From positions 280,523,693 through 280,587,692 of the forward strand of contig NC_090319.1 in NCBI RefSeq assembly GCF_040869045.1: a stretch of 64,000 bases of DNA, written 5' to 3'. This stretch comes from Eurosta solidaginis. Lineage: Eukaryota; Arthropoda; Insecta; Diptera; Tephritidae. The position numbers and the translations under genes are program-made. The number at the start of each line of letters is the position of its first letter. Within the stretch, counting starts at the first letter, position 1. Shown one piece after another: positions 31,563 through 43,935 of the stretch. The notes beneath the pieces were generated by a model. It was not told where the DNA came from and did not search any database. It saw only the letters and a program-made list of their open reading frames with translations.

Positions 31563-34500
31563 AACAAGTAAGAAAGGTTAAGTTCGGGTGTAACCGAACA
31601 TTACATACTCAGTTGCGAGCTATGGTGACAACATAAGGGAAAATAACCATGTAGGAAAATGAATCGAGGGAAACCGTGGAATGTGTTTGTATGACATGTG
31701 TATCAAATGAAAGACATTAAAGAGTATTCTATGAGGGAGTGGGCCATAGTTCTATAGGTGGACGCCATTTAGGGATATCGCCATAAAGGTGGATCAGGGT
31801 TGACTCTAGCATACGTTTGTACAATATGGGTATCAAACGAAAGGTGTTAATGAGTATTTTAAAAGGGAGTGATCCTTAGTTCCATAGGTGGACGCCGTTT
31901 CGAGATATCGCCATAAAGGTGGATCAGGTGACCCTAGAATTTGTTTGTACGATATGGGTATCAAATTAAAGGTATTAATGAGGGAGTGGTGGTAGTTGTA
32001 TAGGTTGTCGCTTTTTCGAAATATCGCCATAGAGGTGGACCAGGGGTGAATCTAGAATGCGTTTGTACAATATGGGTATCAAACGAAAGGTGTTAATGAG
32101 TATTTTAAAAGGGAGTGGTGTTAGTTGTATAGGTGGATGCCTTTTCGAGATATCGCCATAAAGGTGGACCAGGTGACCCTAGAATTTGTTTGTACGATAT
32201 GGGTATCAAATTAAAGGTATTAATGAGGGTTTTAAAAGGGAGTGGTGGTAGTTGTATAGGTTGTCGCTTTTTCGAAATATCGCCATAGAGGTGGACAAGG
32301 GGTGAATCTAGAATGCGTTTGTACAATATGGGTATCAAACGAAAGGTGTTAATGAGTATTTTAAAAGGGAGTGGGCCTTAGTTCTATAGGTGGACGCCGT
32401 TTCGAAATATCGCCATAAAGGTGGACCAGGGGTGACTCTAGGATGTGTTTGTACAATATGGGTATCAAACGAAAGGTGTTAATGAGTATTTTAAAAGGGA
32501 GTGGGCCTTAGTTCTATAGGTGGACGCCGTTTCGAAATATCGCCATAAAGGTGGACCAGGGGTGACTCTAGGATGTGTTTGTACAATATGGGTATCAAAT
32601 TAAAGGTATTAATGAGGGTTTTAAAAGGGAGTGGTGTTAGTTGTATAGGTGGATGCCTTTTCGAGATATCGCCATAAAGGTGGACCAGGTGACCCTAGAA
32701 TTTGTTTGTACGATATGGGTATCAAATTAAAGGTATTAATGAAGTTTTTAAAAGGGAGTGGTGGCAGTTGTATAGGTTGTCGCTTTTTCGAAATATCGCC
32801 ATAGAGGTGGACCAGGGGTGAATCTAGAATGCGTTTGTACAATATGGGTATCAAACGAAAGGTGTTAATGAGTATTTTAAAAGGGAGTGGGCCTTAGTTC
32901 TATAGGTGGACGCCGTTTCGAAATATCGCCATAAAGGTGGACCAGGGGTGACTCTAGGATGTGTTTGTACGATATGGGTATCAAATTAAAGGTATTAATG
33001 AGGGTTTTAAAAGGGAGTGGTGTTAGTTGTATAGGTTGTCGCTTTTTCGAAATATCGCCATAGAGGTGGACCAGGGGTGAATCTAGAATGCGTTTGTACA
33101 ATATGGGTATCAAACGAAAGGTGTTAATGAGTATTTTAAAAGGGAGTGGACCTTAGTTCTATAGGTGGACGCCGTTTCGAAATATCGCCATAAAGGTGGA
33201 CCAGGGGTGACTCTAGGATGTGTTTGTACGATATGGGTATCAAATTAAAGGTATTAATGAGGGTTTTAAAAGGGAGTGGTGTTAGTTGTATAGGTTGTCG
33301 CTTTTTCGAAATATTGCCATAGAGGTGAACCAGGGGTGAATCTAGAATGCGTTTGTACAATATGGGTATCAAACGAAAGGTGCTAATGAGTATTTTAAAA
33401 GGGAGTGGGCCTTAGTTCTATAGGTGGACGCCGTTTCGAGATATCGCCATAAAGGTGGACCTGGGGTGACTCTAGAATGCGTTTGTACAATATGGGTATT
33501 AATCGAAAGGTGTTAATGAGTATTTTAAAAGGGAGTGGGCCTTAGTTCTATAGGTGGGCGCCGTTTCGAAATATCGCCATAAATGTGGACCAGGGGTGAC
33601 TCTAGGATGTGTTTGTACGATATGGGTATCAAATTAAAGGTATTAATGAGGGTTTTAAAAGGGAGTGGTGGTAGTTGTATAGGTTGTCGCTTTTTCGAAA
33701 TATTGCCATAGAGGTGGACCAGGGGTGAATCTAGAATGCGTTTGTACAATATGGGTATCAAACGAAAGGTGTTAATGAGTATTTTAAAAGGGAGTGGGCC
33801 TTAGTTCTATAGGTGGACGCCGTTTCGAAATATCGCCATAAAGGTGGACCAGGGGTGACTCTAGGATGTGTTTGTACGATATGGGTATCAAATTAAAGGT
33901 ATTAATGAGGGTTTTAAAAGGGAGTGGTGGTTGTTGTATAGGTTGTCGCTTTTTCGAAATATCGCCATAGAGGTGGACCAGGGGTGAATCTAGAATGCGT
34001 TTGTACAATATGGGTATCAAACGAAAGGTGTTAATGAGTATTTTAAAAGGGAGTGGGCCTTAGTTCTATAGGTGGACGCCGTTTCGAAATATCGCCATAA
34101 AGGTGGACCAGGGGTGACTCTAGGATGTGTTTGTACGATATGGGTATCAAATTAAAGGTATTAATGAGGGTTTTAAAAGGGAGTGGTGTTAGTTGTATAG
34201 GTTGTCGCTTTTTCGAAATATCGCCATAGAGGTGGACCAGGGGTGAATCTAGAATGCGTTTGTACAATATGGGTATCAAACGAAAGGTGTTAATGAGTAT
34301 TTTAAGAGGGAGTGGGCCTTAGTTCTATAGGTGGACGCCGTTTCGAGATATCGCCATAAAGGTGGACCTGGGGTGACTCTAGAATGCGTTTGTACAATAT
34401 GGGTATCAATCGAAAGGTGTTAATGAGTATTTTAAAAGGGAGTGGGCCTTAGTTCTATAGGTGGACGCCGTTTCGAAATATCGCCATAAATGTGGACCAG

Positions 34501-37500
34501 GGGTGACTCTAGGATGTGTTTGTACGATATGGGTATCAAATTAAAGGTATTAATGAGGGTTTTAAAAGGGAGTGGTGGTAGTTGTATAGGTTGTCGCTTT
34601 TTCGAAATATCGCCATAGAGGTGGACCAGGGGTGAATCTAGAATGCGTTTGTACAATATGGGTATCAAACGAAAGGTGTTAATGATTATTTTAAAAGGGA
34701 GTGGGCCTTAGTTCTATAGGTGGACGCCGTTTCGAAATATCGCCATAAATGTGGACCAGGGGTGACTCTAGGATGTGTTTGTACGATATGGGTATCAAAT
34801 TAAAGGTATTAATGAGGGTTTTAAAAGGGAGTGGTGGTAGTTGTATAGGTGGTCGCCTTTTCGAGATATCGCCATAAAGGTGGACCAGGGGTGACTCTAG
34901 CATACGTTTGTACAATATGGGTATCAAATGAAAGGTGTTAATGAGTATTTTAAAAGGGAGTGGGCCTTAGTTCTATAGGTGGACGCCTTTTCGAGGTATC
35001 GCAATAAAGGTGGACCAGGGGTGACTAGACTTTGTTTGTACGATATGGGTATTAAATGAAAGGTGTTAATGAGTATTTTAAAAGGGAGTGGGCCTTAGTT
35101 CTATAGGTGGACGCTTTTTCGAGATATCGCCATAAAGGTGGACCAGGAGTGACTCTAGAATATGTTTGTACGATATGGGTATCAAATGAAAGGTGTTAAT
35201 GAGTATTTTAAAAGGGCGTGGGGCTTAGTTCTATAGGTGGACGTCGTTTCGAAACATCGCCATAAAGGTGGACCAGGGGTGACTCTAGGATGTGTTTGTA
35301 CGATATGGGTATCAAATTAAAGGTATTAATGAGGGTTTTAAAAGGGATTGGTGGTAGTTGTATAGGTGGTCGCTTTTTCGAGATATCGCCATAAAGGTGG
35401 ACCAGGGGTGACTCTAGAATGCGTTTGTACAATATGGGTATCAAACGAAAGGTGTTAATGAGTATTTTAAAAGGGAGTGGGCCTTAGTTCTATAGGTGGA
35501 CGCCTTTTCGAGGTATCGCAATAAAGGTGGACCAGGGGTGACTAGACTTTGTTTGTACGATATGGGTATTAAATGAAAGGTGTTAATGAGTATTTTAAAA
35601 GGGAGTGGGCCTTAGTTCTATAGGTGGACGCTTTTTCGAGATATCGCCATAAAGGTGGACCTGGGGTGACTCTAGAATGCGTTTGTACAATATGGGTATC
35701 AAACGAAAGGTGTTAATGAGTATTTTAAAAGGGAGTGGGCCTTAGTTCTATAGGTGGACGCCGTTTCGAGATATCGCCATAAAGGTGGACCAGGGGTGAC
35801 TCTAGAATACGTTTGTACAATATGGGTATCAAACGAAAGGTGTTAATGAGTATTTTAAAAGGGAGTGGGCCTTAGTTCTATAGGTGGACGCCTTTTCGAG
35901 ATATCGCCATAAAGGTGGACCAGGGGTGACTCTAGAATATGTTTGTATGATATGGGTATCAAATGAAAGGTGTTAATGAGTTTTTTTTAAAAGGGCGTGG
36001 GGCTTAGTTCTATATGTGGACTCCTTTTCGAGATATCGCCATAAAGGTGGACCAGGGGTGACTCTAGAATATGTTTGTATGATATTGGTATCAAATTAAA
36101 GGTATTAATGAGAGTTTTAAAAGGGAGTGGTGGTAGTTGTATATGTGAAGGCGTTTTCCAGATATCGACCAAAATGTGGACCAGGGTGACCCAGAACATC
36201 ATCTGTTGGATACCGCTAATTTATTTATATATGTAATACCTGCAAAGATTTCAAGGGTTTTTTATTTCGCACTGCAGAAGATTTTCATTTTCTTCTACTT
36301 AATATGGTAGATGTCACAACCATTTTACAAAGTTTTTTCCAAAGTTATATTTCGCGTCAATAAACCAATCCAATTACCATGTTTCATCTCCTTTTTCGTA
36401 TTTGGTATAGAATTATGGCATTTTTTTCATTTTTCGGAATTTTCGATATCGAAAAAGTGAGCGTGGTCATAGTCGGATCTCGTTCATTTTTTACACAAAG
36501 ATAAAGTGTGTTCAGATAAGTACGTGAACTAAGTTCAGTAAAGATGTGTAGATTTTTGCTGTAGTTATCGTGTTAACGGCCATGCGGAAGGACAGACGGT
36601 CGACCGTGTATAAAAACTGGGCGTGGCTTCAACCGATTTCGCCCATTTTCACAGAAAGCAGTTAACGTCATAAAATCTATGCCCCTACCAAATTTCAAAA
36701 GGATAGGAAAATTTTTAATCGACTTATGGCATTAAAAGTATCCGAGACAAATTAAATGAAAAAGGGCGGAGCCACGCCCATTTTGAAATTTTCTTTTATT
36801 TTTGTATTTTGTTTCACCATATCATTACTGGAGTTGAATTTTGACATAATTTACTTATATACTGTAAAGATATTAAATTTTTTGTTAAAATTTTACTTTA
36901 AAAAAATTTTTTTTAAAAGTGGGCGTGTTCTTTCTCCGATTTTGCAAATTTTTATTAAGCATACATATAGTAATAGGAGTAACGTTCCTGCCAAATTTCA
37001 TCATGATATCTTCAACGACTGCCAAACTACAGCTTGCAAAATTTTAAATTACCTTCTTTTAAAAGTGGGCGGTGCCACGCCCATTGTCCAAAATTTTACT
37101 AATTTTCAATTCTGCGTCATAAGTACAACTCACCTACCAAATTTCATCGCTTTATCTGTCGTTGGTAATGAATTATTGCACTTTTTTGGTTTTTCGAAAT
37201 TTTCGATATCGAAAAAGTGGGCGTGGTTATAGTCCGATATCGTTCATTTTAAATAGCTATCTGAGATTAGTGGTCAGGAACCTACATACCAAATTTCATC
37301 AAGATACCTCAAAATTTACTCAAGTTATCGTGTTAACGAACGGACGGACGGACGGACGGACATGGCTCAATCAAATTTTTTTTCGATCCTGATTATTTTG
37401 ATATATGGAAGTCTATATCTATCTCGATTCCTTTATACCTGTACAACCAACCGTTATGCAATCAAACTTAATATACTCTGTGAGCTCTGCTCAACTGAGT

Positions 37501-37507
37501 ATAAAAA
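31563..37507 (-). mobile_element. Family 1 Helentron-like element, copy E, with greatly expanded satellite
   Basis: The 3' end lies at the left (CAAGTAAG at 31565, inverted hairpin TTCGGGTGTAACCGAA, ATACTCAGTTGCGAG). The 5' sub-terminal CTCAACTGAGTAT is at 37490-37502, with a (GGAC)n core at 37339-37362. At 5.9 kb it is twice the size of copies A and D and over three times copy F, entirely because of the array at 31690-36190. The unique internal part (36200-37480) is like the other copies. No gene. Confidence 0.9.
31690..36190 (-). repeat. ~129.5-bp satellite, about 34 units, with 907-bp higher-order structure
   Basis: Monomers of 127-130 bp. Type A has 'tatcaaacgaaaggtgtt' and 'gtgggccttagttctatagg'. 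Type B has 'tatcaaattaaaggtatt' and 'tagttgtataggttgtcgc'. A and B alternate at 259 bp over much of 32870-34930, and equivalent positions recur at 907 bp (32877/33784, 33136/34043, 33525/34432), i.e. seven monomers. The repeated 78-codon minus-strand frames are phase artefacts. Confidence 0.92.
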
Positions 37508-38089
37508 TGTTCTAGAAGACAGGAGAAAACGAAAAAGATACGCAACACAAAAAAAAAAAATAAAATAGCATCATCAGTCACTTTACCCAGCTGAGCTCAA
37601 CTGTTCACGCTTAACTGCAGGTGGCACCTAGTTTTTAGAGCTATTGGCAACTGTTGATTACAACAACAGCTTAAAATGCACGTGTAGGCGCATCACCATC
37701 CAACGATTGTTATCTCAATTTTCTTTCGCATTTTGTACGTTAAATCTCTGAATTGACGCAGAGACTTGTTGGTTGTCGTTCGAGCATAAAAGAATTGAAC
37801 TTTTGCTATTCTTGAAGAGCAAAGTGCGTGTAATGAATAAATAAAGGAGCAAAGAAGAAATTGAAAATGAGCAACTAAAATTTTTGTTAAGCGAAAAAAG
37901 GGGATATTTATGTAAGAAAATTGTTCCTCTTTTCCTTGTGGCGATAACTAATCACAAAGTTGTAGTTTTGCTGCGTAGTGTTTATGTAAACGCCTACAAG
38001 CACGCCATAGTAATTTCAATTATGATTTTAATTTTGTAATTTAGGGAAAAAGTTTTTCAAGAAAATGTGTTTTTAACACTAATTCAGAA
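37508..38089. other. Unassigned sequence
   Basis: No coding region. There is a 'gcataaaagaattg' TATA-like run near 37785 and AATAAATAAAGG near 37835, an arrangement seen in LTRs and short promoters, but I find no second copy in the window and no TG..CA limits. Confidence 0.35.
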
Positions 38090-38738
38090 AACAAATCCGG
38101 ACGCACACATCCCGCCTGCAGACCTTATGGCCAAAAACATCGCGCTAGCAACTGCAACAAAGTTTTAGGCCTCATTGCAGCTTTAGTGCAGGCCTTATGT
38201 CCGTAGCAGTATAGCGCAATCTAATATCTTTTAAACGGAATATATAGTCCTGTGTCTGAGCTTTGAAACAGATTTTGGGGCCACAATTGAGCCGGAGAGT
38301 TGCTGCCATGGTGCAGAATGGCAGAACATACTGTATATGTATATCCGGATGGTTTCAAATTACTGGAAGGGGTCGGGTCTGCTGTTTACTGTGTCGATGT
38401 AGAAAAGAGTGGATTTTTTTTTTTAATATATGTAATAATAACGTAAAAAAGCAAGAAAAATTAAAAATTAGTAAAAATCCGTTGTGTGATAAGAAACTAC
38501 TATGTAGATTAGTATTGCATACTCTATTACAGTCAATACAAAAAAAGTCCCCCCCCCCCCCCCGCTCCCCTTGGAACCACGCATGTACCAAGAGGACGGA
38601 TTTATTCTATAACATAATTTCAGGCACCTGATTGGGGTTCATCCGGTTGGTCGTCAAAAAAAATCAAGTAACACTGTGGGCATATTCAGTCTAAGTAAGG
38701 GCTTTATTTACCGGCCAGTTCAACCTAACCTAACCTAA
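38090..38738 (+). mobile_element. CCTAA-tailed non-LTR element, decayed copy
   Basis: 38110-38400 aligns with 14500-14790 ('cctgcagaccttatggccaaaaacat', here in pieces under 20 bases, and 'actggaagg..cgggtctg'). After an unrelated A/T-rich and poly-C segment (38403-38575) the element resumes at its 3' UTR (38590) and ends CAACCTAACCTAACCTAA. No open coding region survives. Confidence 0.7.
38549..38563 (+). repeat. C15 homopolymer
   Basis: Fifteen consecutive C residues followed by GCTCCCC, next to an A7 run, inside a decayed non-LTR copy. The length may be unstable or subject to sequencing error. Confidence 0.9.
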
Positions 38739-38739
38739 A

Positions 38740-39099
38740 ACCAGACGTAAAAGATGCAGAATTGTATTGAGAAATTCACAAAATTTTAAGGATCTCTTCA
38801 CTGTACTGACCAAGTTTCTGAGCACTCGACACATCAGTCAACCTACTTTTTTGTAGTTTCTTGTTCAGCTAGGAATGGAAATCGAAAAGGAGTTTTGTGG
38901 GATTTCCTATTTTAAAATTATAATACTAATATATTTCTCATGTTAACGGAGCTTCGTGCAATGTTTTCAGCCTACCCTTTCCCTTTATATATAAAAGTGG
39001 TCTCCCACGCCACCTTATCCTTTTTTCAAAGCTCCCATACTTATTGATATATAAACTCATGTTGCTCACGGTATGGATGGCGTTTTATCAATTTGTTAT
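38740..39099. other. Unassigned spacer
   Basis: No recognisable feature. Confidence 0.4.
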
Positions 39100-39272
39100 T
39101 TTTATTTTATTTTATTTATTTATTTAAAAATATAGTCGACTCAAAAACAAAGCGGTCGACTGCCAAAAACGTAAAGTAAATTGTATATAATTATAGGCGA
39201 ACGAATTTTTATTATACAGAAAGTAATGTTATTTAAGGATTTGTATAAGTGTCCCCAATGGCGGGTCATTGT

Positions 39273-39400
39273 GAGGAGCTCAGAAGGGAGTTTACGCGAG
39301 GTGCTCAGAAAGGAGCTTAGTGCCCATATGGGGGCTGACGCGACGTGCTCATAAAGGAGCCGGATGCCCAGTAGGGGAAACGCGCGATCTGGTCAAAGTA
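39273..39400. repeat. Short imperfect GCTCAGAAAGGAGC repeats in the element 3' UTR
   Basis: Three related segments (near 39277, 39302 and 39346) share GCTCAGAA(A/G)GGAG or GCTCATAAAGGAGC, spaced by phrases with TGCCCA and ACGCGA. The motif is partly self-complementary (GCTC..GAGC). It sits between the coding end and the tail of the CR1-like element. Confidence 0.6.
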
Positions 39401-39842
39401 CCGATGTATCCAACACACATAATACGATATCATGCCTGTTTTCTACGGAAGAAACAATAAATCCAACATATTAAAAAATAAATTAGCTTGTACCTCTTAG
39501 TTTAGATAGGCGAGTATTGCATTACGTATAGTGGCAAAAGTACATTCAAAACTGATACAGCTACACAAGTCATTGTAGTGCGAGCACCAGATAAGCAGAG
39601 GATTATTTTTAGCAAAGTTTCGACGACAAAGGGGTAAGTAAAAAGGAACGTAGTGTCTGGAAACCCTAGGAGGAACTGCAAAAAGAAAACAATCGGCTCA
39701 GAAGGTCAGCAGAATCAATTTCTCCAATAATGAGCTTATGGATGAACAATACCCCCAGTAATGTTCTCCGGTTTTCCAGAGTGGATAAGCTAATAAGAAG
39801 AAGGCTATTTCGTATGGTGGAAGGTGGAGACTTGAGTCCCAG

Positions 39843-40286
39843 TTAAAATTGCATTTGAACTGACTCAAGACGCTTTATATGATTTTGAGAAACAGGGCAC
39901 CAAGCGCATGAGCAATACTCGAGTTTTGGACGGACCAGCGATGTGTAAAGAATCTTAGTGAGGTACGGATCATCGAACTCTTTAGCCCATCTTTTAAAGA
40001 ATCCAATTACACCCAACGCTTTGTTGGCAATAGATGAGATATACATGTTGAAACTCAGTTTCAGATAAAAGAGAACACCTAGATCATTTACAATAGATAT
40101 ACGCTCCAAAGGGGTACCATCTATTACATACGGTTTCAAAACTGGTTCCACTCGGTGAAATGTCATATGCTTACCTTTAAAGCATTTTGAAGCTAGTAAA
40201 TTTGTTGTGCAACAACAATGGAACGAGTCTATGTCGGCCTGAAGAAGACCCAGGAACTCAAATCGGTAGGACAGTAAGTGTAGCAA
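39843..40286 (-). pseudogene. RT thumb/C-terminal part of the CR1/Jockey-type element
   Basis: About 147 codons with KHMTFHR, NDLGVLFYLKLSF, KALGVIGFFKRWAKEFDDP and LVRPKLEYCSCAWCP. It overlaps the preceding RT frame by 58 bp, showing a frameshift relative to an intact polyprotein. The same block in a different copy is at 9906-10475. Confidence 0.75.
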
Positions 40287-40699
40287 AGTTTTATATCATC
40301 CGCATACATTATAATATGGGAATGTAATATTATCTGTGGCAAGTCGTTTACGAATAGGGTAAAGAGCAAAGGGCCTAGATGACTTGCCTGAGGTACACCG
40401 GAGGAAACTCCAAACGATTCCGAGAGATTGCACTTGAACAGGACTTTTTGGGTCCGGTTAGAGAGATAGCTTTTCAGCCACATTAATAGGTCAAACGGAA
40501 AGCCCAGTAAATCAAGCTTATGAATAAGTAACTCATGGTTGACGGTATCGAATGCTTTGCTGAAATCAGTATAGATGACACCCGTGTGCTTGTTCGCTAA
40601 AAATCCTTCCATAACTAAAGTGGTAAATGCTAGCAAGTTTGTAGTGGTTGACCGTTCACGAATGAAGCCGTGTTGGCATGGAGATACAAGGAAGAGCAC
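40229..40699 (-). pseudogene. Reverse transcriptase core (MYADD) of the CR1/Jockey-type element
   Basis: About 156 codons carrying QHGFIRERSTTTNLLAF, the DFSKAFDTVNHELL motif (first catalytic Asp), SGVPQASHLGPLLF (the usual GSHLGP with Gly to Ala) and MYADDIKL with both active-site aspartates. It would reverse-transcribe element RNA from a nicked target. The frame is lost just after MYADD, with homology continuing in the overlapping frame 40286-39843. Confidence 0.8.
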
Positions 40700-41485
40700 T
40701 GATATTGAAGTTGACTGGTAAAAATCTGTTCAAGAACTTTAGGAATAGCGAAAGTTTAGCAATACCCCCGTAGTTCTCAACTTTTGACCAACTACCTTTT
40801 TTATACAGGGGTATAATAAAAGTATGTTTCCAAAGTGACGGGAATGACGCACATCCCAGAGAGAGCTCAAATAATTTTAAAATAGACTCATATATGTTTT
40901 CAGCGCAGTACTTAAGCACAAAACTAGGAGCACCATCTGGTCACGGAGAGAAGTTGGACTTCAAAGATTGAATACAAAGATTGAGAACAATATGACCATC
41001 AATAGCAGGATTCCTAATGGAATTCGAGCTATCTAAGTGATAGGGGTATTGACCGGAATGAAAACCACTCGATGAATACGTGGACTTAAAGAACTCAGAA
41101 AATAGTTCGGCAACGTCGTCATCAGTGCAAGCTTTTTTACATCCAAAGGTTAATGAGAAAGGATACCCAGAAGTCTTCCGTTTTGAATTTACGGTACTTT
41201 AAAACTTTTTTGGATTTTCAAAAAATTTAGCTTTACAACAACTTAAGTAATCTTTATAACAAAGCTAATTAAGACGGAGAAAGTTAGAAAGAGCTATTAG
41301 ATATTTAGAGAAGTTTGCAGATGTTCCAGTTTTCTTGAATCTCTTATAAAGCCTAGATTTGATGTTATTAAATTTGATAAGTTGCCTTGAAAACCAAAGC
41401 GGTTTATTCGAACACAGGGTATAGCGAGTAGGAATACAGGTATCACAGAAGCCGTCAAGTGTACTGTAAAATAGTACCAATGGTT

Positions 41486-42185
41486 TTTATCGATGAGTTA
41501 TCGGTTTGTTATCGAGGTGAATGTTATGTGCGCGTTATCCATTTCTTATCGACATGTTGTCGGATTTTATAGGTGTGTTATAAAAAAGTTAACGAAATGT
41601 TATCAAAAATAATCGATTACTATGCGTGTGCTATTGAAAAGCTATCGAGTTGTTATCAAAGGTCAGCTATTTTTTATAAAAAGTTACCGAATTGTTTTGA
41701 AAAGTTATCTAATATTTTTTGAAAAGTTGTCGATATGTGAAAGGTGTTGGCGAAAAGCTATCAATTTGTATTTGAAGTATGACCGTTTTTTTTTTAAAAG
41801 TTATCGATTTTTTATCAAAAATGTTATCATCGAAAACTTGTCGCTTATTTATCTAACAGTTATCTACATCTTATCAAAATGTTAACGTTTTGTTATCGAA
41901 ACGTTATCGATTTGCTATCAGAGCTATTTTAATTTTTTATGAGCGTGTTGTCGACGTGACACGGAAAAGTTATATAAAACCTATAGATTTCATATTACAA
42001 TGTTATTGATATGTTATCGAAAACTTATCGATATCTAATCGGAGTGTTACCAATTTCGTATCGCCGTGCTATGTATTTATTATCGCCGCCTCATCATTTT
42101 ATCATGAAATATATACAAATAAAACTTTTAGTATGAAATCGATAACACATCTGTAACTCGTCGATAACAAGCCGACAAAAAACAA
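41486..42185. repeat. Degenerate TTATCG-rich tandem repeat
   Basis: About 700 bp of irregular ~24-30-bp units built around GTTATCGA/GTTATCAAA. The last part is inverted (AATCGATAACAC, GTCGATAACAAG at 42136-42172), so the region has partial foldback character. It contains no credible gene. It abuts the truncated 5' end of the CR1-like element. Confidence 0.7.
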
Positions 42186-43163
42186 GTTATGATTTAAGTT
42201 TATTTATTAATAATTTTTCATGAGAACGGATTTAATATGATAAAGTTACAAAATAAGGAAACCCTAATAGGGAAATTCGTTTATTAAGATTTCCAAGCAA
42301 ATTTTTTGTCTTTAATTATCTTTCAATTTCCTTGTATACATATGCTGTCTTACACCAGGGGCGTCTTTACGTAATCATGTGCACTGAGTTTATAGTGGGT
42401 CATCGTTATCATTAATTGGCGCTTAACCGCCTAAGCAATTTTGGCTATTTCGTATCAAGTTGCGTCAGCTATCCCTATTTTGCCATAACTGACGCCAATT
42501 GAACGCACCAAGGGAGTTCAAGTCTTCCTCCACCTGCCTCTTCCAATTCTGTGAAGGTTTCTCTCTTCCTCTGCTTCCAAACTGCAGTGTCGGTTGAAAT
42601 ACTTTCTTGGCCGAAAAGGCTTCGTCCATTCGCATAATATTTCCTAGCCATGGGTTTGTATTCGCTGCGCTATCATCATATCTGCGTAAAACTCAAATAC
42701 CTCATCATTATACCTCCTTCGATACTCGCCGTATGTATTACGGACAGGACCATAAATCTTCCGGAGAACTTTTTTCTCGAACACTCCAAGAGCCAACTCA
42801 TCTACACTACACCATCCATAATTGCGAGACATGCATCAGCACATGTATGATGAACTACTTTTAGAGCGTTATTTTTGTTCGTTGAAAGAGAACTTTACTT
42901 TTCAATTGCCTGCTCAGTAGCACTTGTTGCAAGAGTTATTCTTCGTATCATTTCTAAGCCGACACAGATTTTGCGGATAATGCTGGTTCCCAAGTAAACG
43001 AAATCCTTCAGAGTTTCGAATTTATATCCGCCAACAGTGATGTGGCTGCCAATTCTTTCTTCGATGAAAGTATGTACTTGGTTTTGTCCTGATTTATCGC
43101 AACACCCCCTTTTTTTTGCTTCCTTATCAAACTAAGAGAAGGCAGAATCACAACCAATAATAT

Positions 43164-43721
43164 TGTTGCGAATGTTGGCGGCACTAAGGGGTACTGCCAT
43201 CTCTAGGCCGATGCTAAGCAGTGACGTGAATTCACATCAATAATTCAATCATTATGTCTACACATACGCGTGCACGCGGCGGAGAAGCAACGCACAAGCA
43301 CATGCAGATATCTTATCTGAAATGCTCCTAAGGTATGCAGTTTTGATTGTGGAAGTGTCGCTCACACATACAAGCGCATGGGTGTGAGAGAAGCTATAAT
43401 AATTATACATCTGTAGTTGTAGCTGAGAAACTATAACTAACTAGTAAGTTCTGGAGATTGAAAAGCCTATAAATATGCAAAGAGGAGTTCGGACAGTATA
43501 AAAGGGCGACAAGAGTGGAGGCGAGAGATCAGTTTCATTTAAGCTATCAGTCAGTTTGGTTATTAAGCAAGCTAGTTGCAAAGTATAAGTGTTATTGTGA
43601 AGTACTTTAATAAAGGTCATTTTTCCATTGTTCAATATTGGAGTTATTTATTCAACAGTTTAGCGGTACGAACGTTAGCAGAAGATTGCAAATAAGGGGT
43701 ATTGCAGTAAATTCGTTACAA
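43164..43721 (+). mobile_element. Solo LTR (Ty3/gypsy type) with ATAT target duplication
   Basis: TGTTGCGAATG...AATTCGTTACA, 558 bp, is flanked by ATAT at 43160-43163 and 43722-43725. It contains TATAAAAGGG (about 43498) and AATAAAGG (about 43608), a promoter then poly(A) signal in the expected order. Its last ~100 bp (TTCAACAGTTTAGCG..ACGAACGTTAG) match the LTR at 47498-47947 in inverse, so it is a relative of that family. Solo LTRs arise by recombination between the two LTRs of a full element. Confidence 0.88.
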
Positions 43722-43935
43722 TATCAATATCATCAGCATACGCCAGTAACTGTACTGTCTTATAACAGATTTTACCATCACAGTTTAGTTCTGTTGCTAG
43801 AATTATCTTCTCCGCCGTTATGTTAAAGATATCGCACGAAAGGGAGTCGCCTTGTCTGAAACATCTTTTGATTTCGAATGGCTCGGAGAGGTCCTTTCCA
43901 ACCCTTATGGGGCTAGTGGTGTTGCTCAACGTCAT
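43675..43935 (-). pseudogene. Reverse transcriptase fragment (AYADD), cut by LTR insertion
   Basis: RQGDSLSCDIFN and LLAYADDIDIV are preserved. The frame then runs into the solo LTR at 43721 and ends in LTR-derived codons. Homology resumes left of the LTR near 43150, so the LTR interrupts what was once a continuous RT. Confidence 0.75.

Larger units (their letters stand above)
39100..41485 (-). mobile_element. CR1/Jockey-superfamily non-LTR retrotransposon, 5'-truncated, frameshifted
   Basis: In minus-strand order: the endonuclease-RT linker (41480-41265, PLWFSRQLIKFNNIKSRLYK), the RT N-terminus (40919-40656, SLWKHTFIIPLYKKG), the RT core (40699-40229), the thumb/C-terminus (40286-39843) and the last segment, in another frame, with SLLISLSTLENRRTLLGVLF near 39790. 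The 3' end is an A/T tail (TAAATAAATAAAATAAAAT) at about 39105-39125. The endonuclease is missing. Multiple frame breaks make it inactive, but long open blocks suggest moderate age. Confidence 0.85.

Noticed and set aside
31690..36190. CRISPR-like regular repeats
   Set aside because: Whole ~129-bp units are similar with no unique spacers, and the sequence is eukaryotic.
32105..36202. A series of near-identical 71-78-codon minus-strand frames (MIPILYKRILDSPLVHLYG)
   Set aside because: Produced by two adjacent satellite monomers each; non-coding repeat of the Helentron-like element.
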